Below the pieces are notes generated by a model. It saw nothing but the letters and a program-made list of their open reading frames with translations, was not told the origin of the DNA and ran no database searches. The position numbers and the translations under genes were made by a program. Positions 37,598-48,432 of a stretch of DNA of 64,000 bases are shown piece by piece. How positions within the stretch are numbered: the first letter of the stretch is position 1; every line of letters starts with the position of its first letter. The DNA comes from Paranoxybacillus vitaminiphilus. Its GTDB lineage: Bacteria; Bacillota; Bacilli; Bacillales; Anoxybacillaceae. The stretch covers positions 248,001-312,000 of the forward strand of contig NZ_QLMH01000002.1 in the NCBI RefSeq assembly GCF_003259935.1, written 5' to 3'.

Positions 37598-37735
37598 TTC
37601 GACGTTGCAATAAAAAATCCTCTAATTTTTCGAAAAATAGTAAAAAAATAAGTATTTCAAGAATTTTCACCAAAAACCTCTTATATTCGACGAAATTAGG
37701 TGTTTGACAAGATTTTGTTTATTTTGTTTGTCGAA
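37598..37735. promoter_or_regulatory. Spo0A-box-like sites upstream of spo0A
   Basis: A perfect TGTCGAA lies at 37729-37735 (+). CGTCGAA on the minus strand lies at 37598-37604 and again at 37686-37692. All are within about 220 bp of the spo0A start, in an AT-rich background. Multiple 0A boxes at this promoter are known in B. subtilis, so autoregulation is the natural reading. Confidence 0.55.
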
Positions 37736-37819
37736 ACATCTTTACACTCCTATTTTAAATGAATTTACATCAAATATCTATGCAAAATCCGGTAAATTAT
37801 TGACTTCTTTTTCTTGATA

Positions 37820-37852
37820 ACAAAAAACGAGCTATCATTAGCTCGCTTTTTG
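37820..37852 (-). terminator. Terminator after spoIVB
   Basis: CGAGCTA and TAGCTCG pair with a short loop, followed on the minus strand by TTTTTTG. It overlaps the spoIVB stop. Confidence 0.8.
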
Positions 37853-39127
37853 TGCAGAGTTCGCATAAATATCAATTCCTGCTTCGTTCAGCATCCATTC
37901 AATATGAACCCCATATCCAGAAGTCGGATCGTTCACAAATACATGGGTGACTGCTCCAATCAATTTTCCGTCTTGAATAATCGGACTTCCGCTCATCCCT
38001 TGTACAATTCCGCCTGTTTTCTTTAATAGACGCGGATCCGTCACTTTAATAACGATTCCTTTCGTTGCCGGAAATTTTTGCGGCACTGAACTGACAATCT
38101 CTATATCAAATTCTTCGACTTTATCGTCTTCCACGACAGTTAAAATTTTTGCTTTTCCTTCTTTCACTTGATGGGACAGAGCAATCGGAATCGCTTTGTC
38201 TAATACACCGTTCTCGATCGGCTTGGATAACGTTCCAAATATCCCAAACGGACTGTTATTTGTAATGTTCCCAATTACTTCCTTATCACTTGAAAATCTC
38301 GCTAATTTTTCCCCGGGATTTCCCGTGCTTCCTTTCTCAATCGAAGTAACCATTGATTTCATAATTTGTCCATCTTCAACGACAATGGGCTTTTTCGTAT
38401 CCATATCGGAAATGACGTGACCAAGAGCTCCGTATTTTTTGGAGATAGGATCGTAAAATGTCATTGTTCCAATTCCAGCAGCAGAATCGCGAATATATAA
38501 ACCGATGCGATAAGCGTGATCATGTTTGTCTTTTAATGGAATTAATTGTGTCTCAAATGTACGATTGTCGCGGGAAATTTCTAAATTCAGCGTTTTTCCG
38601 GTTTTTCCTGATTCTTGAATAAATGGTGAGACATCATTCATATTTTCGATTTTCTTTCCATTTATTTTTGTAATGATATCACCGACTTGAATTCCGGCAA
38701 TTTCCCCTGGAGATTTTTTTCCTTGTTCTGTCTCAACAAGATGGTGGCCAACAACGAGAACGCCTAACGTATTTAATTTAACCCCGATCGATTGTCCCCC
38801 GGGAATTACTTTATAATTAGACAGCACTTTCACATTGACTTGCTTGATTGGTAAGCCGGCCATTTGCAAGATCATGTCGTCTTCACCGCTTTCTTTTGCT
38901 TGGATGGAAAGCGATTGACTTTGTTCCGTCACTTCAACAGAATGCTGATTGCTTTTTACGTTTGCTTGGACTGGAAGCGCGGAAGCAAAACGCACTGTTT
39001 CCCCTTCAAACATAACAAGCTGCTTCGGTATGCGAATATAGTCTTTGATTGGCTTTGACAAGCCGATAGCAATTAATGAAACAAGGAGAAATGCACCTAT
39101 GGTTTTTCGTATCGTCTCTGCGTTCAA
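37838..39127 (-). CDS. spoIVB: SpoIVB peptidase (PDZ serine protease, sporulation)
   Basis: The 429-aa S55-family protease has an N-terminal membrane anchor ([15 protein letters not shown]), a PDZ domain around residues 110-200 ([22 protein letters not shown]) and a catalytic domain with [10 protein letters not shown] (His near 235) and [22 protein letters not shown] (Ser near 378). It is made in the forespore under sigma-G and cuts SpoIVFA to trigger sigma-K activation. The start is TTG at 39127 after GAGGAG. Confidence 0.95.
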   Translation of the reverse strand: MNAETIRKTIGAFLLVSLIAIGLSKPIKDYIRIPKQLVMFEGETVRFASALPVQANVKSNQHSVEVTEQSQSLSIQAKESGEDDMILQMAGLPIKQVNVKVLSNYKVIPGGQSIGVKLNTLGVLVVGHHLVETEQGKKSPGEIAGIQVGDIITKINGKKIENMNDVSPFIQESGKTGKTLNLEISRDNRTFETQLIPLKDKHDHAYRIGLYIRDSAAGIGTMTFYDPISKKYGALGHVISDMDTKKPIVVEDGQIMKSMVTSIEKGSTGNPGEKLARFSSDKEVIGNITNNSPFGIFGTLSKPIENGVLDKAIPIALSHQVKEGKAKILTVVEDDKVEEFDIEIVSSVPQKFPATKGIVIKVTDPRLLKKTGGIVQGMSGSPIIQDGKLIGAVTHVFVNDPTSGYGVHIEWMLNEAGIDIYANSAQKAS

Positions 39128-39223
39128 ACTTTTTCACTCTCCTCGCTCCCACCTACACCTTCGGTAATTTTGGCTACAGTTTTAATTTTGCCTTAATCCA
39201 AATTAAATATAATCGCTTTTAAA

Positions 39224-39256
39224 GCAAAAAAAGCTACCCATATTGGGTAGCCTTTC
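39224..39256. terminator. Terminator after recN
   Basis: AAGCTACCCA and TGGGTAGCCTT pair with a 3-base loop, with an A-run before and a T-run on the minus strand. Confidence 0.85.
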
Positions 39257-40976
39257 ATTGTTTGATTTTTGTTGCTAATTCAAGCAGTTCTTTCGCATGT
39301 TCTTTTGTTAAATCTGTAATTTCAACCCCTGAAATCATCCGGCCGATTTCCTTAATTTTTTCTTCCTCAGACAATACTTTGACAGAAGTCTTTGTACGAT
39401 TATCCACCGTTTCTTTTGAAATGAACAAATGCGTATCAGCCATCGCAGCTACCTGCGGCAAATGCGAAATGCAAAGCACTTGTGAGTTAACAGAAACACG
39501 GTAAATTTTTTCCGCAATCGCCTGAGCGACGCGGCCGCTCACACCCGTATCCACCTCATCGAAAATAATGGACGTAACTCCTTGATGCTTTGAAAAAATG
39601 CTCTTCATTGCCAGCATAATTCGTGACAGTTCACCGCCTGAAGCAACCTTTGCCAGAGGTTTGAGCGGCTCTCCCACATTGGTCGAAATATAAAATTCAA
39701 CGATATCGACACCATCACGATGAAATTTTACCGGAATGCCGTCAAGCAGCGGATCGTCGATCGAACCTTCCCGCTTTGTAAAAACGATATCAAACCGGGT
39801 TTTCTCCATGTATAAATCTTTCAGCTCTTGATGAATGCTATCAATAAGAATTTTCGCATATTTCTTGCGCACGTCCGTAACATTTTTCGCTTCAACTAAT
39901 AAATCTTCCGTTACTGATTCAAGCTCTTTCTGCAATTTATGAATATGACTGTCACGATGCTCGATTGTATCAATTTCTTCCGCAATTTTTTCGGCATATT
40001 CAAGAATATCGGAAACCGTGCGGCCGTATTTTCGTTTTAGATGGTTGATTTCATTGAGACGGCTTTCAATAAAATCAAGACGTTCTGGATCATATTCAAG
40101 TTGCTCGAGCTGATCGCGAAGCTTATAGGCTGTTTCTTCCATTAAATAGTAGCTGTTAGAAATGGTTTCATATGCTTCTTTTAAAGCGGGATCCATATCC
40201 ATTACATCATCTAAATGGCTCATTGCCAGTCCTATCCAATCAAGTCCGCGCTGTTCGCCGAATAAGGCTTCATAACTATTTTTTAACGCTTGATATATTT
40301 TCTGGAAGTTCATGATTTTTACTTTTTCTTCCATCAACTCTTCATCTTCATTCGGCTTTAACTGCGCCTTTTGAATTTCGTCTAATTGGAATGTGAGTAA
40401 ATCAAGGCGATGAGCCATTTGCTGTTCGTTTTCGTTCAGCTTTTGCAGCTGTTTTTTCAGCTGTTCATATTTTTTATATACCGCTTGATATTCTTCAAGA
40501 GCGGAAGCAATTTCACTGCCGCCATACTGGTCTAGTAACGGGAGATGTTTTTCCGGGTCCATCAGTTCTTGATGTTCGTGCTGGCCGTGAATGTCAACGA
40601 GTGTGGCACCAATTTCTCGTAACACGGCAATCGTGACAAGTTTGCCATTGACGCGGCATATACTCTTGCCGTGAACAGAAATTTCCCGGCGGAGCACGAC
40701 CATCCCTTCGCTAATATCAATGCCAAATTCCGCACACTTTTCATAACACGGATGCGTTTCATCCTCTAATAAAAACAAGCCTTCAATTTCTGCTTTCGTT
40801 TCGCCATAACGGACAAATTCTGCGGATCCGCGGCCGCCGACAAGCAGGTGGATGGCATCGATAATAATCGATTTCCCGGCTCCTGTTTCCCCGGTTAAAA
40901 CGGTTAAGCCTTTTTCAAAAGAAATAGAAAGAGTTTCGATAATCGCAAAATTTTTAATGGATAATTCCGCTAGCAA
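39255..40976 (-). CDS. recN: DNA repair protein RecN
   Basis: The 573-aa SMC-like ATPase has Walker A LTGETGAGKSIIIDAI near residue 30, long coiled-coil arms (residues ~160-380, many Glu/Lys/Leu), signature KVASGGELSRIMLA near 460 and Walker B SIIFDEVDTGVSG near 485. It is an early responder to double-strand breaks. It is followed by 18 bp and then ahrC upstream, as in B. subtilis (ahrC-recN). Confidence 0.95.
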   Translation of the reverse strand: MLAELSIKNFAIIETLSISFEKGLTVLTGETGAGKSIIIDAIHLLVGGRGSAEFVRYGETKAEIEGLFLLEDETHPCYEKCAEFGIDISEGMVVLRREISVHGKSICRVNGKLVTIAVLREIGATLVDIHGQHEHQELMDPEKHLPLLDQYGGSEIASALEEYQAVYKKYEQLKKQLQKLNENEQQMAHRLDLLTFQLDEIQKAQLKPNEDEELMEEKVKIMNFQKIYQALKNSYEALFGEQRGLDWIGLAMSHLDDVMDMDPALKEAYETISNSYYLMEETAYKLRDQLEQLEYDPERLDFIESRLNEINHLKRKYGRTVSDILEYAEKIAEEIDTIEHRDSHIHKLQKELESVTEDLLVEAKNVTDVRKKYAKILIDSIHQELKDLYMEKTRFDIVFTKREGSIDDPLLDGIPVKFHRDGVDIVEFYISTNVGEPLKPLAKVASGGELSRIMLAMKSIFSKHQGVTSIIFDEVDTGVSGRVAQAIAEKIYRVSVNSQVLCISHLPQVAAMADTHLFISKETVDNRTKTSVKVLSEEEKIKEIGRMISGVEITDLTKEHAKELLELATKIKQ

Positions 40977-40994
40977 TGTGGAATCACACCTCTT

Positions 40995-41447
40995 TTATAA
41001 CATTTCTAGCAAACGTTTCGAAATGGTTTCTGTATCCTCTGGAGTACGGCAGATGATTAGGCATGTATCATCCCCGCAAATCGTGCCGACGATTTCACCC
41101 CAATCAAGGTTATCAAGCAAAGCGCCAATCGCATGGGCATTTCCCGGCAGTGTTTTCATGACTAGCAAATGACCGGCTCCGTCAATTTTCACAAAGGCAT
41201 CCATAAGCGCCCGCTTTAATTTTTGCAATGGATTAAATCGCTGTTGATCTGCCGGCAAACTGTATTTATATCGTCCGTTTGCCATCGGCACTTTTACGAG
41301 ATGCAATTCTTTAATATCTCTTGATACAGTTGCCTGTGTGACGTTAAAGCCTGCTTGTTTTAGCATATCCACTAATTCATCTTGTGTTTCAATCTCATAA
41401 TTTGTAATAATTTCACGAATTTTAATATGTCTCTGTCCCTTATTCAA
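40995..41447 (-). CDS. ahrC: Arginine repressor/activator AhrC (ArgR)
   Basis: The 150-aa protein has an N-terminal winged helix ([40 protein letters not shown]) and a C-terminal hexamerisation/arginine-binding domain ([33 protein letters not shown]). It represses arginine synthesis and activates catabolism when arginine binds. The chosen start is TTG at 41447, six bases after CGAGGTG, giving the standard [11 protein letters not shown] start. A GTG three codons upstream overlaps that site. Confidence 0.95.
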   Translation of the reverse strand: MNKGQRHIKIREIITNYEIETQDELVDMLKQAGFNVTQATVSRDIKELHLVKVPMANGRYKYSLPADQQRFNPLQKLKRALMDAFVKIDGAGHLLVMKTLPGNAHAIGALLDNLDWGEIVGTICGDDTCLIICRTPEDTETISKRLLEML

Positions 41448-41542
41448 ATTCAACACCTCGCCATCTGAATCGAAAACCGGTTAACACTTTCTTATTATTA
41501 TGATAATCATCCTAAAGTATCTATACAATGTATAGTACCCAT

Positions 41543-41658
41543 AAAAGAGGCTGACTCATCAGTGTCTGACCTCACGCGCAACCCACAATATATACATTGT
41601 TTATGTCCTATATATTATAGTTGCGGGGTCTGACACTCTGCTTTCGGTCAGCCTCTTT
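41543..41658. repeat. Full copy of the palindromic family between yqxC and ahrC
   Basis: This is the best-preserved copy. Arms: AAAGAGGCTGACT and GGTCAGCCTCTTT. Inner: GTGTCTGACCTC with GGGGTCTGACAC, then CGCAACCCACAATATATA with TATATATTATAGTTGCG. The whole can fold into one long imperfect stem. It lies directly downstream of yqxC. Confidence 0.88.
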
Positions 41659-41663
41659 GATGT

Positions 41664-42491
41664 TTAATTTATTTTTAATTGTCGATGCGCTTCCGCCACA
41701 ATTTTTTGCGGTTGAAATGATAACAAGTTTTCTCCGCGCTCTTTTTCTCCGCTCCAGCGAAGATGAAGCAAAAACTCAATGTTTCCGTCTCCGCCCGTAA
41801 TTGGGGAATAAGATAAGTCAACAACATCATAGCCTTCGTGAATCGCAAAATGAATAATCTCTTCAAGCACCATCTCATGAACTTTCGCGTCACGGACAAT
41901 CCCTTTTTTGCCTACAAACTCTTTTCCGGCCTCAAATTGCGGTTTTACTAATGCGACAACATCACTTCCGGAAACGAGTACCGTTTTAAGCACCGGCAAG
42001 ATGAGTTTAAGTGAGATAAACGACACGTCAATGGTCGCGAATTCAGGAAGCCCTTTTGTAAAATCCGCCGGTGTTGCGTAACGGAAATTCATTCGTTCCA
42101 TCACAACAACCCGTTCATCTTGGCGAAGCTTCCACGCTAATTGGTTATAACCGACATCAAGCGCATACGACATTTTTACCCCATGCTGCAGCGCGCAATC
42201 GGTAAAGCCGCCGGTTGATGCGCCAATATCAAGCATAATTTTGTCTTTAATATCAAGCTGGAATGTCTTTAACGCTTTTTCAAGCTTCAGTCCGCCGCGG
42301 CTGACATACGGTAAAACGTCTCCCTTGACGGTAAGCGGTATATCAACAGGTACTTTTTCACCAGGCTTGTCTAAGCGCATTTCATTTGAATAGACAAGTC
42401 CTGCCATAATCGCGCGTTTTGCTTTTTCACGTGATTCTGCCAAGCCGCGCTCTACTAGTAATACATCTAATCGCTCTTTCTTTGTTTTCAT
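41664..42491 (-). CDS. yqxC: TlyA-family rRNA 2'-O-methyltransferase (YqxC)
   Basis: The 275-aa protein has an S4 RNA-binding domain (RLDVLLVERGLAESREKAKRAIMAGLVYSN) and an RrmJ/FtsJ-like methyltransferase with KIMLDIGASTGGFTDCALQHG as the SAM motif and KPQFEAGKEFVGKKGIVRD. TlyA relatives methylate 16S and 23S rRNA; some are called hemolysins. It lies 3 bp from dxs and is cotranscribed in the ispA-dxs-yqxC-ahrC-recN order. Confidence 0.9.
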   Translation of the reverse strand: MKTKKERLDVLLVERGLAESREKAKRAIMAGLVYSNEMRLDKPGEKVPVDIPLTVKGDVLPYVSRGGLKLEKALKTFQLDIKDKIMLDIGASTGGFTDCALQHGVKMSYALDVGYNQLAWKLRQDERVVVMERMNFRYATPADFTKGLPEFATIDVSFISLKLILPVLKTVLVSGSDVVALVKPQFEAGKEFVGKKGIVRDAKVHEMVLEEIIHFAIHEGYDVVDLSYSPITGGDGNIEFLLHLRWSGEKERGENLLSFQPQKIVAEAHRQLKIN

Positions 42492-42494
42492 ACC

Positions 42495-44387
42495 TCATGC
42501 CCTTTTTTGTTTTCTTGGTATCATCGTTTGTATACGTTCCATCACATGTGCAGTTGTTAAGCCGATTTCTTGTAATAATTCTTTGACGCTGCCATGTTCA
42601 ATAAAGCGATCTGGAATGCCCATTCGATCAATAACAGCATGATGATAACCTTGATCGTGGGCAAACTCCAGAACCGCACTGCCAAATCCGCCTTGCAGCA
42701 CCGCTTCTTCAATCGTTAAAATCGGCATATTCGTTTGCAAAATTTCATGCAGCATTTTTTCATCCATCGGTTTGATAAATCTCGCGTTGACTACTTTAAC
42801 AGAAATATTTTCTTTTGCCAGCTTTTCCGCTGCTTCGAGCGCCATTGGAATCGTCGTACCAAACGTTAAAATGGCAATATCTCGTCCTTCGCGCAATACT
42901 TCCCATGTGCCAATTGGAATTTGTTTTAATTCCTCATCTAATTTGACGCCAAGACCATTACCGCGCGGGAAGCGAAGCGCAATCGGACCATCGTCGTATT
43001 TAATGGCGGTATATACCATATGCTGGCCTTCATTTTCATCTTTTGGCATCATTAATACAATATTTGGCACATGGCGTAAAAAAGCAATATCAAATACACC
43101 TTGGTGTGTTTCTCCGTCAGCGCCAACTAAACCAGCGCGGTCAATCCCAAAAAAGACGTTTAAGTTTTGCCGGCACACATCATGGACAACTTGGTCATAT
43201 GCCCGCTGCAAAAAGGTTGAATAAATCGCTAAAAACGGTTTCATTCCTTGCGTCGCAAGCCCCGCCGCCAGCGTTGTCGCATGCTGTTCGGCAATCCCCA
43301 CGTCATACATGCGATTCGGAAATTCGCTCGCAAAGCCTTCCAGCTTTGAACCGACCGGCATTGCCGGGGTAATCGCTACAATTCGGTCATCTTCGCGGGC
43401 TAGCTTACGCACCGTTTCACTGATGAGTTCGCTCCATGACGGTGGTGCGTTAACAGGCTTAACAAAATCACCCGTTTCAATTTTATACGGCCCCGTGCCG
43501 TGCCACGTCCCGACTTTATCGTTCTCAGCCGGGTGATAGCCTTTTCCTTTTTTCGTAATGACATGCAGCAGCACCGGACCTTTTGTTTTCTTGGCATAAT
43601 GCAAGTTCTCAAGCAGATCGTCAAAATTATGGCCGTCAACCGGTCCGAAATAAGTGAACCCTAATTCTTCAAAAAATACACCAGAGACGAGCAAATATTT
43701 GAGACTGTCTTTAATGCGTTCTGCCGTTGCGGCAAGCTTGCCGCCAACAGCCGGAATTTTTTTCAAAAGCATCTCAAGCTCATCTTTCACCCAGTGATAT
43801 TTGCCGGCCGTGCGCAAACGGCCAAGCACGTTATGGAGGGCTCCGACATTTGGAGCAATCGACATTTCATTATCGTTTAATACGACAATCATATCTTTCT
43901 TTTCATGTCCAATATGGTTCAATGCCTCAAGCGCCATGCCGCCTGTTAACGCTCCATCGCCAATAATCGGGATAATGTATTCATTCGTTCTCTTTAAATC
44001 GCGGGCGATTGCCATTCCCATGGCTGCTGAGAGCGATGTCGAGCTATGTCCAGTTTCCCATACGTCATGTTCGCTTTCGCTCCGCTTTGGAAAACCGCAC
44101 AGTCCTTTATATTGGCGAAGCGTATCAAATTCACAGGCCCGTCCTGTTAAAATTTTATGAACATATGATTGGTGGCCGACATCCCATAAAAATTTATCTT
44201 TTGGGCTGTCAAACACTTTATGAAGCGCAATCGTCAGCTCTACTACTCCTAAATTCGGCCCGATATGTCCGCCTGTTTTTGACAGCTTTTCAATGAGAAA
44301 CTGGCGAATATCAGCGCTTAGCTGAACAAGCTCTTCCGTAGACATTGATTTTAAAAAACGCGGATTTTTAATTTTTGTTACATCCAA
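42495..44387 (-). CDS. dxs: 1-deoxy-D-xylulose-5-phosphate synthase
   Basis: The 630-aa TPP enzyme has [21 protein letters not shown] near residue 40 with a key His, the TPP motif [14 protein letters not shown]...NDNEMSI near 150-180, and the transketolase domain with [14 protein letters not shown] near 365. It condenses pyruvate and glyceraldehyde-3-phosphate at the first step of the MEP isoprenoid pathway. ispA, which uses the products, lies upstream. Full family length. Confidence 0.96.
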   Translation of the reverse strand: MDVTKIKNPRFLKSMSTEELVQLSADIRQFLIEKLSKTGGHIGPNLGVVELTIALHKVFDSPKDKFLWDVGHQSYVHKILTGRACEFDTLRQYKGLCGFPKRSESEHDVWETGHSSTSLSAAMGMAIARDLKRTNEYIIPIIGDGALTGGMALEALNHIGHEKKDMIVVLNDNEMSIAPNVGALHNVLGRLRTAGKYHWVKDELEMLLKKIPAVGGKLAATAERIKDSLKYLLVSGVFFEELGFTYFGPVDGHNFDDLLENLHYAKKTKGPVLLHVITKKGKGYHPAENDKVGTWHGTGPYKIETGDFVKPVNAPPSWSELISETVRKLAREDDRIVAITPAMPVGSKLEGFASEFPNRMYDVGIAEQHATTLAAGLATQGMKPFLAIYSTFLQRAYDQVVHDVCRQNLNVFFGIDRAGLVGADGETHQGVFDIAFLRHVPNIVLMMPKDENEGQHMVYTAIKYDDGPIALRFPRGNGLGVKLDEELKQIPIGTWEVLREGRDIAILTFGTTIPMALEAAEKLAKENISVKVVNARFIKPMDEKMLHEILQTNMPILTIEEAVLQGGFGSAVLEFAHDQGYHHAVIDRMGIPDRFIEHGSVKELLQEIGLTTAHVMERIQTMIPRKQKRA

Positions 44388-44542
44388 ACGAGATCACTCG
44401 CTTTCATCGCATACTTTGTTACGTGCTGGTATAGTACAGGTATTATCTATTATTATACATGCAAATAGGGGAATACATGAATAAAAACCGCCCCATTTCC
44501 ATCATTCTCAACGTAAAAAGTGTAACCTAAACACCCCAAGGC

Positions 44543-44582
44543 GAAAAAAGAGCCGCTCACACAACAAGTGTAACGGCTTTAC
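44543..44582 (-). terminator. Terminator after ispA
   Basis: AGCCGCTCACAC and GTGTAACGGCT pair, followed on the minus strand by CTTTTTT. Confidence 0.7.
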
Positions 44583-44651
44583 ACAAGACACTCTCTTCTA
44601 TATTATAAATATACCACAAAAAAAATGAATCGACAATTGACCGCCAATGGC

Positions 44652-45533
44652 TTAATGATCGCGTGTGGCAATTAAGTCGCAAATGTAATGAAGCACGTCG
44701 TCAGCAATTTGCGTTTCCCGCAAATAACGTTTTGCTTCTTCAATGTGATAAGCTAATTTTTCTTTTGCCCCATCAAGTGTCAGCAGAGATGGATACGTGA
44801 CCTTTTTGTTTTCGATATCGCTTCCGACCGGTTTGCCGATTTTCTCTTCTGTGCCTTCAATGTCAAGAATATCATCGCGAATTTGAAAAGCAAGTCCTAA
44901 ATGATAGGCAAACTGGCTTAGTTGTCTGATTTGCTGTTCAGACGCTCCGGCCAATATCGCACCGGCTATAATACTGTACTGTAACATTCTGCCCGTTTTG
45001 TTTTGGTGAATATATTCAAGTTCGTCTAAAGACAACTGCTTACCTTCCCCTTGCATATCTGCCACTTGACCTGCGACCATTCCTTCAGGTCCCGCTGCTT
45101 TCGCCAGTTCGCTAATCAATTTTATTTTTATTTCCGGTGTCACATCTTGGTGGTCCATCTCGGCAATGACTTGAAAGCTATATGTCAAAAGTCCGTCTCC
45201 GGCCAATATCGCCATTGCTTCCCCAAACACTTTATGGTTCGTCGGTTTGCCGCGGCGCAAATCATCATTATCCATGCTTGGCAAGTCATCGTGAATGAGC
45301 GAATAAGTATGAATCATTTCAATCGCACACGCTACAGGCAAACCCAATTCCACTTCTTTGCCAAACGCCTTTAACGTCGCAAGCAAAAGAAGCGGACGAA
45401 TACGTTTTCCGCCTGCTTTCAGTGAATAGATCATTGCTTGCTTAATGATTTCCGGAGCGTCCAAATGTTCCACGTATAAAGGAAGCTGTCTGTCAACAAG
45501 CTGTTTATTTTCCCGCAAAAATTGTTCTACCAA
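44652..45533 (-). CDS. ispA: Farnesyl diphosphate synthase (IspA)
   Basis: The 293-aa prenyltransferase has the first Asp-rich motif HDDLPSMDNDDLRRG near residue 82, and the second motif FQIRDDILDIEG near 220. GGKRIRPLL near 40 binds isopentenyl diphosphate. It makes C15 farnesyl diphosphate for quinones, undecaprenyl phosphate and heme. Spacing to xseB is 3 bp, forming xseA-xseB-ispA. Confidence 0.95.
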   Translation of the reverse strand: MVEQFLRENKQLVDRQLPLYVEHLDAPEIIKQAMIYSLKAGGKRIRPLLLLATLKAFGKEVELGLPVACAIEMIHTYSLIHDDLPSMDNDDLRRGKPTNHKVFGEAMAILAGDGLLTYSFQVIAEMDHQDVTPEIKIKLISELAKAAGPEGMVAGQVADMQGEGKQLSLDELEYIHQNKTGRMLQYSIIAGAILAGASEQQIRQLSQFAYHLGLAFQIRDDILDIEGTEEKIGKPVGSDIENKKVTYPSLLTLDGAKEKLAYHIEEAKRYLRETQIADDVLHYICDLIATRDH

Positions 45534-45536
45534 CGT

Positions 45537-45767
45537 TTACTCCTCCTGAATCGCGAACGGCTCTAACTCTCCGTCTTCCCGCAAAATATATTCCATTTGT
45601 TTTTCAACATGCTGCAGTTTATCATGGCAAAGCTTCGACAGCCTCATTCCTTCTTGAAAAAAAGAAATCGCTTTTTCAAGAGGGACATCGCCTTCTTCAA
45701 GTTTTTCGACGATTTCCTCAAGCTGTGCCATCGCTTCTTCAAATGTTAGTTCTTTTTCTTCACTCAT
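45537..45767 (-). CDS. xseB: Exodeoxyribonuclease VII small subunit
   Basis: The 76-aa protein reads [35 protein letters not shown], the XseB two-helix signature, with an acidic tail. The start at 45767 overlaps xseA by 8 bp; the longer open frame is only read-through of xseA's other phase. It forms the complex with XseA that degrades single-stranded DNA. Confidence 0.95.
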   Translation of the reverse strand: MSEEKELTFEEAMAQLEEIVEKLEEGDVPLEKAISFFQEGMRLSKLCHDKLQHVEKQMEYILREDGELEPFAIQEE

Positions 45768-47115
45768 ATAGTTTCTCCTCCTCAATACCCCACACTTGGC
45801 AATCAAGCTGGCCATCTTGCAGGCGCACTTTAATGGAATCACCAGGTTCGAGCTGATGAATGCTTTTTACAAGCTGTTGTTTCTGATCATAAACTAAGCT
45901 GTAGCCGCGTTCCATAATTTTTAATGGACTTAATACTTGCAATTTTGATAATAGAGAAGTAAACAGTAATTGTTTTTGCTTGAAAATCGTTTGCATTTCC
46001 CTTTCCAGCGATTTGGCGAGCACTTGTTGTTTCTCCGCTGCTTTTTTCAACTTTTCTGCCGGGTGATGTTTTTGTAAATGAAGATGATATTGCTGCCAGC
46101 GTTCGCGTTTTTGTTCAATAAGCCGCATCGTTTGCCGTTCCAGCCGCTCCATTAACATATCCAGCTGCTGTTCTTTTTGCTCATACAGCTTTTTTGGATA
46201 GCGAAACGCATACGACTTCTGAACTCTTGCGAGACGTTCAGATTCGTGCGTTAGTTTCTCTTTCATCGCACGAATTAAGCGGACTTTCCGCTGCGCTAAC
46301 CGCTCAAGCAATTCCGTTAAATGCGGTACTGCCAATTCAGCCGCTCCCGTCGGTGTCGGCGCCCGCAAATCGGCAACAAAATCGGCAATGGTAAAATCCG
46401 TTTCATGACCGACGGCAGAAATGATTGGGACGTTGGAAGCGAAAATCGCCCGCGCGACACTTTCTTCATTAAAAGCCCACAACTCTTCAATAGAGCCGCC
46501 GCCGCGGCCAACGATGAGCACATCCAGATAACCAAGTTCGTTCGCCTTTTCAATCGAACGCACAATGGAAGGGGCCGCCTGCTCACCTTGAACGAGCGTC
46601 GGCAGCAAGATGACTTTCGCAATTGGGTAACGGCGGCGAATCGTTGTCATAATATCGCGAATCGCTGCTCCTGTCGGCGAAGTAACAACACCGACATAAC
46701 GGGGAAATTTCGGAATGGGTTTTTTATGCTCCGGAGAAAATAATCCTTCCTCTTCGAGACGTTTTTTCAATTGCTCATAGGCCAAATATAAATTACCGAT
46801 GCCCTCCGGTTGCATTTCTTTGACATACACTTGATAGTTGCCGCTTGGCTCATAGACGGAAATCTCGCCGCGTACCAGCACTTTCATGCCATTTTCCGGA
46901 CGAAAGGCTAAATACCGGTTATATCCGGCAAACATCACCGCCTGAATGCGGGCATTTTCATCTTTGAGTGTAAAATACATGTGACCGCGCGTGTGATAGG
47001 TGAAGTTCGAAATTTCCCCTTTAATCCATAAATCTTGTAAATGCGGGTCAACTTCAAACTTGCGCTTAATGTATTTCGTAAGAGCTGTCACTGTTACATA
47101 TTTTATGTCTGACAC
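45760..47115 (-). CDS. xseA: Exodeoxyribonuclease VII large subunit
   Basis: The 451-aa protein has an N-terminal OB-fold ([30 protein letters not shown]), the catalytic domain with [22 protein letters not shown] near residue 140, [18 protein letters not shown] near 200, and [28 protein letters not shown] near 240. A long coiled coil follows at residues 260-390. It cuts single-stranded DNA from both ends with XseB. Typical length. Confidence 0.96.
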   Translation of the reverse strand: MSDIKYVTVTALTKYIKRKFEVDPHLQDLWIKGEISNFTYHTRGHMYFTLKDENARIQAVMFAGYNRYLAFRPENGMKVLVRGEISVYEPSGNYQVYVKEMQPEGIGNLYLAYEQLKKRLEEEGLFSPEHKKPIPKFPRYVGVVTSPTGAAIRDIMTTIRRRYPIAKVILLPTLVQGEQAAPSIVRSIEKANELGYLDVLIVGRGGGSIEELWAFNEESVARAIFASNVPIISAVGHETDFTIADFVADLRAPTPTGAAELAVPHLTELLERLAQRKVRLIRAMKEKLTHESERLARVQKSYAFRYPKKLYEQKEQQLDMLMERLERQTMRLIEQKRERWQQYHLHLQKHHPAEKLKKAAEKQQVLAKSLEREMQTIFKQKQLLFTSLLSKLQVLSPLKIMERGYSLVYDQKQQLVKSIHQLEPGDSIKVRLQDGQLDCQVWGIEEEKLYE

Positions 47116-47130
47116 GTTGAAAAACCTCGC

Positions 47131-47997
47131 TTACTGATGAGCTTTCTCACGTCTGCTTTCACGCGCAGCTTGAACGGTATTATGAAGCAGCATCGTAATC
47201 GTCATCGGACCGACCCCTTTTGGCACCGGTGTAAGGTAGCCTGCCACTTCTTTGACTTCATCAAAATTCACGTCACCGCACAGCTTTCCATTTTCTAAAC
47301 GGTTCACCCCGACGTCAATAACAATCGCGCCTTTTTTCACATGTTCGGCGCCGATTAAGTTAGGTTTGCCAACCGCGACAATTAAAATATCTGCTTGACG
47401 CGTCATCTCTGCTAAGTTCTTCGTTTTTGAATGGCAATAAGTGACAGTCGCATTTTCTTTTAAAAACAGCTGTCCGACCGGCTTGCCGACAATGTTGCTG
47501 CGGCCGATGACAACAACGTGTTTTCCAGCAATTTCCACTCCTAATGATTGCACCATATATAAAATGCCATATGGCGTACACGGAAGGAACGCTTTTTGAC
47601 CAGCGATCATCCGTCCAATATTAAGCGGGTGAAAACCATCAACATCTTTCTCTGGAGCAATTTTTTCGATGACATTCAGTTCATTAATTTGTCTTGGGAG
47701 CGGGAGTTGTACTAAAATACCGTGTATGGAATCGTCTTCGTTGAGCCGCTCGATTTGCTCCAATAAAAACGGTTCTGTAATCGTATCGGGAAACTCTAAT
47801 AGCACAGAACGAATGCCGATTTCCTCACATGCTTTTTGCTTTGCTTTCACATAAGAACGAGACGCAGGATTATCACCGACAAGAACAACAGCTAATCCCG
47901 GTTCGATTCCTGCGTTTTTTAACTGCTGTACTTCTTTCGCTAATTGTGCGCGTTTTTCTTTGGCCAACTCTGTCCCGCTAATAATCTGTGCCGTCAT
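47131..47997 (-). CDS. folD: Methylenetetrahydrofolate dehydrogenase/cyclohydrolase
   Basis: The 288-aa protein has VLVGDNPASRSYVKAKQKACEEIGI near residue 35 (catalytic Lys and Tyr), GILVQLPLPRQIN near 95, PCTPYGILYMVQS near 140, and the NADP motif GRSNIVGKPVGQLFLKENATVTYCHSKT near 165. It interconverts one-carbon tetrahydrofolate forms in the cytosol. The start ATG at 47997 (MTAQIISGTEL) matches the family; a frame extending to 48030 is likely untranslated. Confidence 0.95.
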   Translation of the reverse strand: MTAQIISGTELAKEKRAQLAKEVQQLKNAGIEPGLAVVLVGDNPASRSYVKAKQKACEEIGIRSVLLEFPDTITEPFLLEQIERLNEDDSIHGILVQLPLPRQINELNVIEKIAPEKDVDGFHPLNIGRMIAGQKAFLPCTPYGILYMVQSLGVEIAGKHVVVIGRSNIVGKPVGQLFLKENATVTYCHSKTKNLAEMTRQADILIVAVGKPNLIGAEHVKKGAIVIDVGVNRLENGKLCGDVNFDEVKEVAGYLTPVPKGVGPMTITMLLHNTVQAARESRREKAHQ

Positions 47998-48039
47998 TTT
48001 GACAACTCCCCTCTCATATATATATATCATTTATTTATT

Positions 48040-48432
48040 CTATAATTCTAAAGCATTTTTCACTTTTGAAAGTACTCCATTAACAAAGCGGCTTGATTTG
48101 TCATCACCAAACTTTTTCGCCAGCTCAATGGCTTCATCCATCGTTACACTTACAGGGATATCATCGATATATTTCATTTCGTATGCAGCCATACGCAAAA
48201 TGGAGCGATCAACATTTGCTACTCGTTCTAATCTCCATTTTTCAAGATTATCACGCAGCAGTTGGTCAATTTCCTCTTGATGATTTACAACCCCGAATAC
48301 AAGTTGGCGAAGAAACGAATCGATTTCCTCTTCATCCACCACATTTTTGATTGCTTCCTCTGGGTCAATTCCCCCTACATCTACTTGAAAGAGGGCTTGT
48401 AATGCTTTTTCTCTTGCTGTATGTCGTTTCAT
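48040..48432 (-). CDS. nusB: Transcription antitermination factor NusB
   Basis: The 130-aa all-helical RNA-binding protein has [19 protein letters not shown] at the start, [20 protein letters not shown] in the middle and [11 protein letters not shown] at the end. With NusE/S10 it binds boxA RNA to aid rRNA transcription. The ATG follows AAAGGAG. It lies between folD and the yqhY operon, as in B. subtilis. Confidence 0.95.
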   Translation of the reverse strand: MKRHTAREKALQALFQVDVGGIDPEEAIKNVVDEEEIDSFLRQLVFGVVNHQEEIDQLLRDNLEKWRLERVANVDRSILRMAAYEMKYIDDIPVSVTMDEAIELAKKFGDDKSSRFVNGVLSKVKNALEL

